From Myxococcota bacterium (GTDB lineage Bacteria > Myxococcota_A > UBA796 > JAFGLY01): a stretch of 52,804 bases of DNA. The stretch is from contig JAJRWT010000047.1 in assembly GCA_024276675.1 (NCBI GenBank), forward strand, positions 1-52,804, read 5' to 3'. Both the position numbers and the translations under genes were made by a program. Positions 1 through 10,000 of the stretch are shown one piece after another. The notes under the pieces are model-generated. The model worked only from the letters and a program-made list of their open reading frames with translations, was not told the origin of the DNA and searched no databases. Each line of letters starts with the position of its first letter. Positions within the stretch are counted from its first letter, which is position 1.

Positions 1-1050
1 GCCCCCAGCCTCTTCAAGGGGGTGCTCACGGGGGTGCTGCGGGTGGCCAGGGAGTCCATATTCTCGGGGCTCAACAACGTCGACGTGTATTCCATCCTCA
101 CCCCCTACTTCGCGACATCTTTCGGCTTCACCCAGGCAGAGGTCCAGGCCCTTGCGGCCTCCCGCGGCCAGGAGGCGCTGCTGGGCGAGCTGCGCCGCTG
201 GTACGACGGCTATCGTTTCTCGGGGCACACCATCTACAACCCCTGGTCCGTGCTCAACTACCTCTCCAAGCCCGATGCCGGGTTCAAGCCCTACTGGGTG
301 TTCACCTCTTCCGAGGACGTGCTGCGCGCCCTGGTGCTGGAAAAGGGCCACGCCGTGGCGCCGGACTTCGAGACCCTGCTGGCCGGTGGCTCGGTGCGCA
401 AGGACGTGACCGAGCACGTGGTGCTGCGAGACGTGGACCGGAGCCCCGAGGCCATGTGGAGCCTGCTCCTGCTCTCCGGCTACCTCACCGCCCGGCAGGT
501 GCTGCAGGACGACGACCACACCTGGGCGGACCTGGTGATCCCCAACGCGGAGGTGCGGCGCGCCTTCAGGCGCAGCGTCGTGTCCTGGACGGATGGCACC
601 GTGGGTCGGGCCACCCTGGACGACCTCACGGCGGCCATGCTGGCTGGTCGGGAAGAGGACTTCGCCGACATACTCTCCGATGTGGTCGCCACCACCCTCT
701 CGTACCACGACACCGCCGGGCAGCGCCCCGAGCGCGTCTACCAGGCCTTCCTGCTGGGGATGCTGGTCTCGCTGGAGGCCAGCCACGAGCTGCGCTCCGA
801 GCGGGAGTCGGGCTATGGGCGCTACGACCTGATGGTGCTCCCCCGCAGACCCGCCAACCCCGGCGTGGTGCTGGAACTCAAGACCCTGCGCAAGAGGCGG
901 GGCGAGACCGTGGAGCAGGCCCTGGACTCCGCCCTTGCCCAGGTCCGGGAGCGGGACTACGCAGCCGAGCTGCGCTCCAGGGGTGCCCGACCCATACTCC
1001 AGTACGGCGTGGTCTTCGACGGCAAGCAGGTCTGGGTGAAGAAGGCCTGA
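1..1050 (+). CDS. AAA-ATPase-like / PD-(D/E)XK nuclease-family protein, 5' end cut by window
   Basis: The frame is open from base 1, so the start lies outside the window; the first in-window GTG (22) is not the real start. The visible 349 codons match the C-terminal part of the AAA-ATPase-like family that ends in a PD-(D/E)XK nuclease-like domain, usually a little over 500 aa in full. Family signs are the segment ITGVLR-like then ESIFSGLNN near the beginning, the RWYDGYRF motif, and a C-terminal nuclease-like core with YGRYDLM (Asp) followed by a VLELK strand (Glu-x-Lys). The ATP-binding P-loop would lie upstream and cannot be seen. These proteins are common, often multicopy, in anaerobes and Deltaproteobacteria. 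Their biological role is poorly known; a link to mobile or selfish DNA is only inferred in the literature. Confidence 0.82.
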   Translation, partial: APSLFKGVLTGVLRVARESIFSGLNNVDVYSILTPYFATSFGFTQAEVQALAASRGQEALLGELRRWYDGYRFSGHTIYNPWSVLNYLSKPDAGFKPYWVFTSSEDVLRALVLEKGHAVAPDFETLLAGGSVRKDVTEHVVLRDVDRSPEAMWSLLLLSGYLTARQVLQDDDHTWADLVIPNAEVRRAFRRSVVSWTDGTVGRATLDDLTAAMLAGREEDFADILSDVVATTLSYHDTAGQRPERVYQAFLLGMLVSLEASHELRSERESGYGRYDLMVLPRRPANPGVVLELKTLRKRRGETVEQALDSALAQVRERDYAAELRSRGARPILQYGVVFDGKQVWVKKA

Positions 1051-1158
1051 ACGGCCCTTCGGGAGCTTGGCCGTGGTTGCCCTTCTCGTGTCAGCCCTCT
1101 CCCTCGGATCCACTTGCTTCACCCAGTGCCCCCCACCCTCTTGACGGTTCGCGCTTCC

Positions 1159-1172
1159 CTGGGAGCCGTCGG
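1159..1172. repeat. solitary terminus of the dispersed element
   Basis: CTGGGAGCCGTCGG matches the first 14 bases of the 19-bp terminal repeat of the full copy at 43417-43621, followed by a diverged TAAGCTT. No matching second end was found nearby, so this is a solo end or a decayed copy. Confidence 0.45.
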
Positions 1173-1430
1173 TAAGCTTCACGAGCGCCTGAAACCATGA
1201 ATCGACCGCCTGAACGACCCGCCCGCATATTGGATGGGTGATGTTGTAGAAAAACGAACCTATGAAACACCCTCATGCGTTGGAGACGGGAACACTTTCT
1301 TCAAACTCGGTTCCACTGTGGAGGCCGCTGCTGAACGAGTGTTTCCGCGCGGTCACAGTATCGGCGTGGATTCGTCCTGCCCTGGAAAACACCCACGAGA
1401 GCCGATTCCAGGCGCCGGAGCGTATGTCCC

Positions 1431-1458
1431 TTGACAATATCCATGCTATCAATAAGAC
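1431..1458 (+). promoter_or_regulatory. possible sigma70-type promoter of the lipoprotein gene
   Basis: A perfect -35 consensus TTGACA (1431-1436) is followed after 16 bases by TAAGAC (1453-1458), a weak -10. It lies in the AT-rich stretch about 60 bases upstream of the start codon at 1516. The poor -10 keeps confidence low. Confidence 0.35.
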
Positions 1459-1515
1459 AGTCATTAAAAGATCAATACACCTGTTTTTCCCACACACACC
1501 GATGAAAGGACTCCC

Positions 1516-2388
<873 letters not shown>

Positions 2389-2453
2389 CCGGGATCCCCC
2401 GAGCGGGGGCGACTGCCCCGCCCAGGCGCGACACCCCACCACACCCAGCTCCC

Positions 2454-2486
2454 GTCTTGAAAAGGCATGGTCCGCCTTTTCAAGAC
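2454..2486. terminator. bidirectional hairpin terminator
   Basis: A perfect 13-bp stem, GTCTTGAAAAGGC (2454-2466) with GCCTTTTCAAGAC (2474-2486), has a 7-base loop. It lies between the convergent lipoprotein (ends 2388) and methyltransferase (stop codon 2480-2482 lies inside the stem). A/T-rich stem positions supply short U runs in both directions. Confidence 0.65.
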
Positions 2487-3316
2487 CTGTGCTTTCCAAC
2501 TTCCCACCACAGCAGGGCCGAACGCACGGTGGGGGGCCACTGCCAACGGCCATCCACAAGCACCAGGTGGCGCCGCAGGACAGCCATCAAGTCGGCATCG
2601 TATGGGCTGGGGCCGGGTTCCAGGCACAGGCGGCCCTTCACATCCAGAAGGGCATCGTCCAGGGTGGCGTGGGTCCAGGCCCCCCGCGGCCCGGCATCTT
2701 CCACCCTCACGTTGGCTACGATGCCCATCTGCAGCAAGGCGTTGTAGGCTACGATGAAGTTGGGGCTGTCGTGGGGATGCCCCAGCACCAGGCCCGCGGC
2801 TTCCCACATGGGGCCACCGTGTACCGGAACCCGTATGAGCAGGGCACATCTGCGGATGGCCGTGCGCTCCATGGCTTCCACGAATGCCCTGAAGTCGCTG
2901 CTGCTGTACATGGCGTGGGAGCAGAACACCACGTCGTGGCGTGGAACCCTGGCCTGGGGCCATGGTGAGGACACGACACGAACCCGGCTCGCCCCTTCTT
3001 CGGCCAGGGTCCGGAGCAGCACCTGTCGCATGGCCTGGGATGGCTCTACGGCTGTGACATCAGCACCGGTCCCGGCGAACAGCGCCGCCCACGAACCCGA
3101 GCCGGATCCGATATCCAGGATGGACACGCCCGGGCCCAGCCAGGAGCTGACAATCCTGCGCGACGAATCGGGATGCTGCCACTTGCGCTTGACACGAAGG
3201 CGGTACTCCTCTGCCGCTCCGGCCCAGGCATCCTGGGGGGGGCGACGCTGCCGCCAGTGGCGCTGCATATCCACCAGTCGGGTCCAGCGGGCCAGCCAGT
3301 CCGGTTCCTTCTTCAT
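2480..3316 (-). CDS. class I SAM-dependent methyltransferase
   Basis: The product of about 278 aa carries methyltransferase motif I as ILDIGSGSGSW, the following acidic strand ADVTAVEPS for the SAM ribose, and DVVFCSHAMY as the later beta-strand. The N-terminal HWRQRRPPQDAWAGAAEEY region resembles small-molecule methyltransferases. I chose the ATG at 3316 because GGAGGAGG stands 9 bases upstream; an in-frame ATG at 3346 is an alternative 10 residues longer. The frame stays open further 5', but that extension overlaps the divergent promoter region and reads as low-quality Pro/Cys-rich sequence. The substrate cannot be deduced. It converges on the lipoprotein gene and is divergent from the subtilase. 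Confidence 0.75.
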   Translation of the reverse strand: MKKEPDWLARWTRLVDMQRHWRQRRPPQDAWAGAAEEYRLRVKRKWQHPDSSRRIVSSWLGPGVSILDIGSGSGSWAALFAGTGADVTAVEPSQAMRQVLLRTLAEEGASRVRVVSSPWPQARVPRHDVVFCSHAMYSSSDFRAFVEAMERTAIRRCALLIRVPVHGGPMWEAAGLVLGHPHDSPNFIVAYNALLQMGIVANVRVEDAGPRGAWTHATLDDALLDVKGRLCLEPGPSPYDADLMAVLRRHLVLVDGRWQWPPTVRSALLWWEVGKHRS

Positions 3317-3572
3317 TTCATGCCACCTCCTCCAGGCGGTGCTCATAGCGGCAACGCCCCGGGGCGTCCAGATGGGCCGCGACAGTCCGGATACATGTCC
3401 ACTACATTGAGATGGCTTCCCCGGGGAATCGTTGGGCGGCAACAGCTCCGCTACAGTCTTCCGGCGCGGGAGAGGCACGGGACAGCAGCACAGCGACATG
3501 ATACCGCCGTACATGCTATGTTGATTTGAGCCTTGCGGCGGAGGGCTGCAAGCCAGCAGGATCGGGTGTGCA

Positions 3573-5909
3573 ATGGCGAAACGTGGCAAAGCACTGTTCT
3601 TCGGGGCTGGTCTCCTGCTGGGCGGCGGCATCTATTTTGCCTACCCCCACGGTGCTACCGTGCACGATTCAACTCCGGGTTCAGGCAGCCCAACCACTCC
3701 CGGGGAACATGCGACTCTCTTTGCTCCGCCACGGGCTCCCTCCTCCTCGCTTCAAGGTGAGGAACCGCTGGCCACCAGGTCAGGTGAACCCTCCCAGGCC
3801 ACCTACCTGCCAGGCCAGGTGTTGGTGGCCATCGCTGCCGGCGGGCAAGCCAACCGAATCGCCGAGCGCTACCACAGCCAGGTGCTGCGGCCACCAGGTC
3901 CCGCTGGCTACGCCATCTTCGAGGTTCCCGACGGCAGTTCCACCGCCAGCTTCATCCGCCTCCTGAACTCCGACCCCCAGGTTGGCGATGTGACCCTCAA
4001 CGCCAGAACCTGGGCTGCCGACCTGCCCTCGGGCGCGGCGGAGTTGGTGGAGCAGGCCGATGGAGCCCTCCCCTGGTACCTGGATGCCATCCACCTGCCC
4101 CAGACCCGGCTCTCTCGGGACTACGTGGTGGCGGTCCTGGACACCGGCGTGGCCTACGAAGATTATCGTCCCTCCCCAAACCAGCGCTACCGCCTGGCCC
4201 AAGGCCTGGAGGACACCCCCTTCGTGGCACCCCACGACTTCGTCAACGCCGACTCCCACCCCAACGACGACCACCAGCACGGCACCCACATAGCCGGCAT
4301 CATCGCATCCTCGGGGGAACAACCCGGCGTGGCCCCCGGGGTCACCATCATGCCCGTCAAGGTGCTGGATCAAAACCGTGAAGGCTCCGAACTGTACCTG
4401 GTGGACGCCATACACTGGGCCGTGGATCACGGAGCCGACGTCATCAACATGAGCCTGTCCTTCGCTTCCTGGTACGTGCCCTCGCGCATGCTGCTGGAGA
4501 GCATCCGCTATGCCGCGGACGCGGGCGTGGTCATGGTGGCGGCGGCAGGGAACGACGGCTCTGACCTGGTGACCTGGCCGGCAGCGGACGGGCGTATCAT
4601 CGCCGTGGGCGCCTGCCAGCCCGATCCCCGCTTGGGCTTCCGCGCGGCCTCCTACACCAACGCCAGCCCCGCGCTGGACATCGTGGCCCCCGGCGGCAAC
4701 ATCGACAACGACCTGGATGGCGACGGCGAACCCGATGCCATCCTGGCCCAGTCCTTCGCATTCCAGTACCCCTCCCACATGGGTCCCACCTACATGGCCG
4801 GCACCAGCCAGGCCACGGCCATCGTCAGCGGCGCTGTGGTCCACCTGCTGGCCGCTGGCGCCACCGCCCAGGAGATCCCCCTGCTGCTCCAGGCTTCGGC
4901 CGACGCGGATTCACTTCTCCCAGATCCAGCATCGCCCTTCCTGGACGGTCTGGGCGCCGGACTCCTGGATGTCTCCGCCGCCCTTGACCTCCTGCTCTCC
5001 GGGCAGGCCCCCGACCCCCAGGCCATCACTGCCCGCATCCTCCCTTTCCTCGCCGAAATTCCCTCCAACGATCCCTACGCCCAGGTGGCCATCCCCTCAG
5101 CCAGGGTCTCGGTGGGCCTTCTCCAGGGCCCAGCCCTGGACCAGGGGCAGGTGCTGGGGCTGCTGTGGAACCGGCGGCAGGCCGAACCCGTGACATGCCA
5201 GTTGCAGGCCGGCTCATGCCTGCTCCAGGGGCAGCCTCTTCGTATCACCGACCAGCAGGGCCGGGTGCTGCCAATGGCATGGGGGTTCTCCGTGGAAGCC
5301 ATCGTGCTGGATGGCCTGGCCCATCGGCCCCAGGCCCTGGAGCCCTCCGGGCAGGGCTACAGCCAGCTCACCGACGCCATCCAGGAACACGCCAGCCTCT
5401 CCGGCAGCGTGTTGGCCTTCTGGTGGAGCGAACAGGACCACGAGTCCCTGGGCAAGCTGGCCGAGGCCGTCGCAGTGCTGGACGTGGGCCCCATCGACGG
5501 CGATCTGCGTCCGTTCTCGGTGATCTTCACTCCCTCTGTGTTGGACCATGTGGACTTGCAGGCCTGGGCCCTGCCACTACAGACCAACGACAGCCTCTGC
5601 CATCTGCGCCAAACCGAGCTGGTGTCCGGGCGCTGGGAAGCCCCCGGACTTGGCCCGGTACAGTTCGTATTCGCTGGCCTGGATCCCGCCGGCCCTCCCG
5701 AAGATGGCTGTTCCGACGCCATGTTCCTGGGTGAACCCGCTCTTGCCACCGGCCCAGACTCTCTCTCGTCTTCCCGGAGCCCACGGTCCTGGGCCACTCC
5801 CGACGGGCGCCCCCTGGCGTCATTCCTTGTGGGTACCGGCGTGCTGCCAGTGGCTGAAGACGAGTTCGGCAGCGAAGCCGAAGGCACGGGAGTCGTGGAT
5901 CCCCCCTGA
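3573..5909 (+). CDS. S8 family (subtilisin-like) serine peptidase
   Basis: The 778-aa secreted or membrane-anchored protease has an N-terminal hydrophobic segment (residues 8-23), a prodomain-like region with YLPGQVLVAI at about residue 79, then the catalytic core. The triad is visible: Asp190 in VAVLDTGVAY, His236 in HQHGTHIAG and Ser412 in AGTSQATA; oxyanion Asn327 lies in AAAGNDG. The serine motif is GTSQA rather than the more usual GTSMA. About 330 residues follow the catalytic domain with no domain that I recognise. The gene is followed by a 217-bp gap with a long imperfect hairpin before the carbamate kinase gene, so co-transcription is uncertain. Confidence 0.88.
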   Translation: MAKRGKALFFGAGLLLGGGIYFAYPHGATVHDSTPGSGSPTTPGEHATLFAPPRAPSSSLQGEEPLATRSGEPSQATYLPGQVLVAIAAGGQANRIAERYHSQVLRPPGPAGYAIFEVPDGSSTASFIRLLNSDPQVGDVTLNARTWAADLPSGAAELVEQADGALPWYLDAIHLPQTRLSRDYVVAVLDTGVAYEDYRPSPNQRYRLAQGLEDTPFVAPHDFVNADSHPNDDHQHGTHIAGIIASSGEQPGVAPGVTIMPVKVLDQNREGSELYLVDAIHWAVDHGADVINMSLSFASWYVPSRMLLESIRYAADAGVVMVAAAGNDGSDLVTWPAADGRIIAVGACQPDPRLGFRAASYTNASPALDIVAPGGNIDNDLDGDGEPDAILAQSFAFQYPSHMGPTYMAGTSQATAIVSGAVVHLLAAGATAQEIPLLLQASADADSLLPDPASPFLDGLGAGLLDVSAALDLLLSGQAPDPQAITARILPFLAEIPSNDPYAQVAIPSARVSVGLLQGPALDQGQVLGLLWNRRQAEPVTCQLQAGSCLLQGQPLRITDQQGRVLPMAWGFSVEAIVLDGLAHRPQALEPSGQGYSQLTDAIQEHASLSGSVLAFWWSEQDHESLGKLAEAVAVLDVGPIDGDLRPFSVIFTPSVLDHVDLQAWALPLQTNDSLCHLRQTELVSGRWEAPGLGPVQFVFAGLDPAGPPEDGCSDAMFLGEPALATGPDSLSSSRSPRSWATPDGRPLASFLVGTGVLPVAEDEFGSEAEGTGVVDPP

Positions 5910-5933
5910 GTCTGGATCTGGCGCACAAGGAAC

Positions 5934-6018
5934 AGCTTTCCCGGGCTCTTCCATGGAAACTGCGCCCGCTCGCTTGCCAGAGGTTCCATGCCGCGTAAAT
6001 AGAGCCCTCGAGAAAGCT
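5934..6018. promoter_or_regulatory. long interrupted inverted repeat (structured leader or attenuator candidate)
   Basis: Three nested perfect 7-bp arms pair in order: AGCTTTC (5934-5940) with GAAAGCT (6012-6018), GGGCTCT (5943-5949) with AGAGCCC (6001-6007), and CATGGAA (5952-5958) with TTCCATG (5984-5990). The whole would fold as one extended hairpin between the protease and arcC. There is no U tract, so a simple intrinsic terminator is unlikely. Part of the sequence (CTTTCCCGGGCTC) faintly resembles the dispersed element's end. Confidence 0.45.
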
Positions 6019-6126
6019 CATGCCAAGTACGGAACGCCAGTAGGTACAGCTTGAGCCGGCAACCTTCGGGAACTCTTTCTCCGACTGTGCCCAGGGCCTT
6101 CCAGACAATATTGCAGGAGTATCAAA

Positions 6127-7071
6127 GTGAAAGACAGCATAGTAGTAGCCATGGGGGGAAACTCGCTCATCGAGTCAGGCATGCCACCAACGGTAGAAAA
6201 CCAGTTCGACGTTACCACCAGGGCCATCATCCCCATCGCCGACCTGCTGGAGCGCGGAAACAAGCTGGTGCTGACCCACGGCAACGGTCCCCAGGTGGGC
6301 TTCATGCAGCTCCGCTCCGAACTCAGCAAGGAATACGTCCACGAGGTTCCCCTGGACTCCCTGGTGGCCGACTCCCAGGGCAGCATCGGCTACATGATCC
6401 AGCGATGCCTCCGCGAAGAACTGGAACGTCGCAACCTCGCCCCCAGGGTGCTCACCGTGGTAACCGAAGTAGCCGTAGACCCCGACGACCCAGCCTTCCA
6501 GAACCCCACCAAGCCCATAGGCAGCTTCTACGACCACCAACAGGCCAAGGAACTGGAGTCCTCCCGTGGTTGGACCATGGTTGAAGACTCCAATCGCGGC
6601 TACCGCCGCGTTGTGCCATCACCCCTGCCCATACAGATCGTTCAGATGGACATGGTGGCCGACATGCTCAAGGCGGGCATCTGCACCATCACCTGCGGCG
6701 GCGGCGGCATCCCCATCATGGAAGACTCGGATGGTCGTATCCACGGCCTGGAAGCAGTCATCGACAAGGATCGGGCAAGCGCGGTCCTGGGGGTGGGGCT
6801 CGGCTGCAGGCGCATGATCGTGACCACCGGCGTAGACGCCATCTACACCGACTACCTCTCGGACGAGCGCAAGCCGCTCCGTGAAACCACCGTGTCTCAA
6901 CTCCAGGCTCTTGCAGCCCAGGGGCAGTTCCCCCCGGGCAGCATGGGGCCCAAGGTGGAAGCCTCCATCTACTTCCTGCAGAACGGCGGGGAAGAGGTAA
7001 TCATCTGCCATCCCGACCACGTGATGGCCGCCATGGAAGGCAAGACCGGCACGCGTATCACCATGGGCTGA
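6127..7071 (+). CDS. arcC: carbamate kinase
   Basis: The 314-aa cytoplasmic enzyme belongs to the amino-acid kinase family and interconverts carbamoyl phosphate + ADP with carbamate + ATP; in catabolism it makes ATP. Typical family segments are all present: VAMGGNSLI at the N-terminus, LTHGNGPQVG near residue 50, TEVAVDPDDPAFQNPTKPIG, VVPSP, the glycine-rich TCGGGGIP, VIDKDRASAVL and TTGVDAIY. Length matches the family. GGAG precedes the start by about 8 bases. It heads a probable operon with the PLP enzyme (13-base gap) and the M32 peptidase. The presence of two carbamoyltransferase-type genes in the same window points to a role in ATP recovery from a carbamoylated substrate. Confidence 0.93.
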   Translation: MKDSIVVAMGGNSLIESGMPPTVENQFDVTTRAIIPIADLLERGNKLVLTHGNGPQVGFMQLRSELSKEYVHEVPLDSLVADSQGSIGYMIQRCLREELERRNLAPRVLTVVTEVAVDPDDPAFQNPTKPIGSFYDHQQAKELESSRGWTMVEDSNRGYRRVVPSPLPIQIVQMDMVADMLKAGICTITCGGGGIPIMEDSDGRIHGLEAVIDKDRASAVLGVGLGCRRMIVTTGVDAIYTDYLSDERKPLRETTVSQLQALAAQGQFPPGSMGPKVEASIYFLQNGGEEVIICHPDHVMAAMEGKTGTRITMG

Positions 7072-7084
7072 ACAGGAGGCCGTC

Positions 7085-8356
7085 ATGAACTACGTGGCGG
7101 GCACCATCTGCCTGTGCTGCGGCTCCAGCGGCCCCTGGCCCAGCAGCCATTCCACCTGCCTCAACTGCGGCGGAAACCTGGAGTTGGAATACGACCATTC
7201 CGCCCTGAGCCGAGTTTTCAACCGGGAATCCCTGGCCGTCGACACCACTACCGGCATCCTGCGCTACCTCCCGCTCCTGCCGGTTGCCGACCCGGATCTC
7301 TACCCGCCGCTGCCAGTGGGGGGCAGTCCCCTGCTGGCGCCCCGCCGGCTGCGAAGCTCGATGGCTCTGCCACACCTCTTCCTGAAGGACGACACCCGCA
7401 ACCCCAGCGCATCCTTCAAGGACCGAGCCAGCGCCGTCGCCCTGGCCCACGCCCGGGAGTCCTCGGCCAGCATGGTCTGCGCTGCCTCCACCGGCAACGC
7501 CGGCTCCTCCATGGCCTGCCTATGCGCCAGTGTCGGCCAACCATGCGTGGTCTTCGTCCCGGCGGCGGCTCCCCGCGCCAAGGTGGCCCAACTCCTCATG
7601 TTCGGCGCCCGCGTGCTGGCGGTTCGTGGAACCTACGACGACGCCTTCGACCTTTCCCTGGAGGCCAGCGCCCGCTACGGCTGGTACAACCGAAACACCG
7701 GCACCAACCCCACAACCCGCGAAGGCAAGAAGACCTGCGCCCTGGAAATAGCCGAGCAACTGCACTGGCGGGTACCCCACAAGGTGCTGGTGCCGGTGGG
7801 CGACGGCAACATCATCAGTGGCATCTGGAAGGGCTTCAGGGATCTGATGGCCTGCGGGCTGACCCGTCGCATGCCACAACTGGTGGCCGTGCAGTCCAGC
7901 GGCTCCGACGCGCTGTCCCGTTCCATCCGTGGCCTCGATGGCCCCATCGACCCCTCCACCCTGGAGATATCCACGGTTCGAGCCAGCACCATAGCCGACA
8001 GCATCTCCGTGGACGCCCCCCGGGACGGCCTCGCCGCGGCGCGGGCCGTGCTGGAGACCGGCGGCATGGCCATCACCGTCCACGACTCCCAGATCCTTGC
8101 GGCCATGTCACGACTGGCCCGCGAGACCGGAGTCTTCGCCGAGCCGGCCGGGGCCACGGCCCTGGCGGGGCTGGAATCCATGCTGGGCGAGGGCCTGGTG
8201 GACTCCTCTGAAACAGTGGTGGTCCTGGTAACCGGCAACGGCTTGAAAGACGTGGCATCGGCCCTGAAGGCGGCTGGCGAACCCATCCCCATAGAGCCGG
8301 ACCTGGACGCTGCAATGGAAGCCATCCAGAACTCGGGCCCCTTGCAGACCCCGTGA
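7085..8356 (+). CDS. threonine synthase-like PLP-dependent enzyme with N-terminal zinc ribbon
   Basis: The 423-aa fold-type II PLP enzyme opens with a zinc-ribbon pattern, Cys9-x-x-Cys12 and Cys25-x-x-Cys28. It then has the PLP-lysine motif SASFKDR (Lys112), the substrate/PLP segment AASTGNAGSS and a late phosphate-binding loop PVGDGNIISG. This is the architecture of threonine synthase. The setting, directly behind carbamate kinase and with no other threonine-biosynthesis genes, makes a catabolic beta-elimination or lyase role (analogous to YgeX, a diaminopropionate ammonia-lyase of the same fold) worth considering; that is inference. The start is supported by AGGAGG shortly upstream. A small hairpin (8358-8378) follows before the next gene. 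Confidence 0.82.
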   Translation: MNYVAGTICLCCGSSGPWPSSHSTCLNCGGNLELEYDHSALSRVFNRESLAVDTTTGILRYLPLLPVADPDLYPPLPVGGSPLLAPRRLRSSMALPHLFLKDDTRNPSASFKDRASAVALAHARESSASMVCAASTGNAGSSMACLCASVGQPCVVFVPAAAPRAKVAQLLMFGARVLAVRGTYDDAFDLSLEASARYGWYNRNTGTNPTTREGKKTCALEIAEQLHWRVPHKVLVPVGDGNIISGIWKGFRDLMACGLTRRMPQLVAVQSSGSDALSRSIRGLDGPIDPSTLEISTVRASTIADSISVDAPRDGLAAARAVLETGGMAITVHDSQILAAMSRLARETGVFAEPAGATALAGLESMLGEGLVDSSETVVVLVTGNGLKDVASALKAAGEPIPIEPDLDAAMEAIQNSGPLQTP

Positions 8357-8419
8357 AACCCCGCGCCTGTTTCGGGGTGCCCTTCTTTCCGATATTTCCG
8401 AACCACGGGAGAGCTGTAC

Positions 8420-9955
8420 ATGTCCCATCGAACGGACGCTTCCTGGAAAACCCCCGCCTGGCAATGGCTGCGCCGCCAGGTGAGCGAGATGGAAACCATG
8501 GACGGCGTCATAGGCCTGCTTGAGTGGGATCAACAGACCATGATGCCTTCGGCTGGTGGACCGCTGCGCAGTCAACACCTGGCACTCATGAGCAGGTTGC
8601 GGCACCAGGTGCTGGCCGACCCCCTCTTGGGCCGCCACCTCCAACAGTTGGAGTCGGAAGATCCGGACAGGTTGCAGCGAGCTGCCCTTCGTAACCTGAG
8701 CCGCTCCCACGCCCGTGCCCGGAGGGTTCCCGCCCACCTGGTGGAACGTCTGGCGTCCGCCAGCAGCCGCGGGTTCAACGCCTGGATCCGTGCCAGGGAA
8801 AGAAACGACTTCGGCGAATTGGCGCCGGCTCTCTCCCTGCTGGTGGAGCTTACCGTGGAAACCTGCCGCCACATAGACGACTCCCGCCACGTCTACGACG
8901 TCCTGCTGGACGACTACGATCCCGGCACCGACACCGCATCGTTGCGCTCCATGTTCTCACGCCTGGGGGACGGCCTCCGTGAAATAATGGGCGCTGTCCG
9001 CCAGGTGGACCCGCTGCCGGCCCTGGACCGGCACTTCCAGCCCGAGGAGCAACGAGACATGCAGCTCCGGGTGGTGCGGGCCCTGGGTTTCGACCTGGAG
9101 GCCGGGCGCTTGGATGCCGCAGAACACCCCTTCACCGTCGGGCTGGGACCCGGCGACGTGCGCATCACCAGCCGCGTCCACCCCGACAACCTGCTGGGGG
9201 GCCTGGGGGCGGCAATACACGAGGCGGGCCACGCCATGTACGAACAGGGGCTTCCCGCCAACCTGCGAGGCACGACGCTGTGCCAGCCAGCCTCCATGGG
9301 CCTTCACGAATCCCAGTCCCGTTTCTGGGAGAACTACATAGGCCGCTCGTTGCCATTCTTCAGGTGGATGGAGCCCATGCTGGGGGAACATTTCCCAGGC
9401 ACCGACGCCACTGCAATGGACCTCTACCGCGGGGCCAACCGGGTAGTGCCCGGGCTCATCAGGGTGCAAGCGGACGAAGTAACCTACAATCTACACGTGT
9501 CGATTCGCTTCCAGTTGGAACTGGCCCTGCTGGAGGGGCGGATCTCCGTGGACGAGCTGCCCGACGCATGGAACGAGGCCTACCATCGCACGCTGGGAAT
9601 CCGACCCGACTCGCTGGTACATGGCGTGTTGCAAGACGTCCACTGGGCCAGCGGTTTGTTCGGCTACTTCCCCAGCTACACCCTTGGCAACCTCTACGCC
9701 GCGCTGCTGGGCGAAGCTATCTCCGCCCAGGTGCCGGATCTGTGGGGCCAGGTGGAGCGGGGTCACTTCTCCCCGGTACTGGCCTGGCTTCGCGAGAACA
9801 TCCACAGCCAGGGGCATATCATGGACTCCCCCCAACTGCTCCGGCAGGTGGCCGGGGATCGCGACCCCGTGGATGCCCTGCTGGCCCACCTGTGGGAACG
9901 CCATGGCCGCCTGCACGGCGTGGAGCGCCCGCTCCACGACTCGGCCACGAGCTGA
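8420..9955 (+). CDS. M32 family metallocarboxypeptidase (carboxypeptidase Taq type)
   Basis: At 511 aa the product has the normal length of M32 carboxypeptidases, which remove C-terminal amino acids broadly except proline. The zinc site is clear: His267 and His271 in IHEAGHAMYEQG, with catalytic Glu268, and the third ligand Glu297 in the family motif GLHESQSRFWEN. The N-terminal MDGVIGLLEWDQQTMMP is also diagnostic. No signal peptide is seen, so it acts in the cytoplasm. GGGAGAG precedes the ATG. It is the third gene of the arcC operon after a 63-base gap, consistent with supplying free amino acids from peptides. Confidence 0.93.
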   Translation: MSHRTDASWKTPAWQWLRRQVSEMETMDGVIGLLEWDQQTMMPSAGGPLRSQHLALMSRLRHQVLADPLLGRHLQQLESEDPDRLQRAALRNLSRSHARARRVPAHLVERLASASSRGFNAWIRARERNDFGELAPALSLLVELTVETCRHIDDSRHVYDVLLDDYDPGTDTASLRSMFSRLGDGLREIMGAVRQVDPLPALDRHFQPEEQRDMQLRVVRALGFDLEAGRLDAAEHPFTVGLGPGDVRITSRVHPDNLLGGLGAAIHEAGHAMYEQGLPANLRGTTLCQPASMGLHESQSRFWENYIGRSLPFFRWMEPMLGEHFPGTDATAMDLYRGANRVVPGLIRVQADEVTYNLHVSIRFQLELALLEGRISVDELPDAWNEAYHRTLGIRPDSLVHGVLQDVHWASGLFGYFPSYTLGNLYAALLGEAISAQVPDLWGQVERGHFSPVLAWLRENIHSQGHIMDSPQLLRQVAGDRDPVDALLAHLWERHGRLHGVERPLHDSATS

Positions 9956-10000
9956 CCTTCCCAGGCCGGGCTGGGGCTTGTTCGCGGGGGCCTTCCAGGG

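Larger units (their letters stand above)
1051..1515. other. 465-bp intergenic region
   Basis: No convincing gene was found. Short open frames here have no homology that I recognise and no good ribosome binding site. The region holds one end of the dispersed inverted-repeat element (1159-1172) and becomes clearly AT-richer from about 1425, just upstream of the lipoprotein gene, where a possible promoter lies. Confidence 0.6.
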
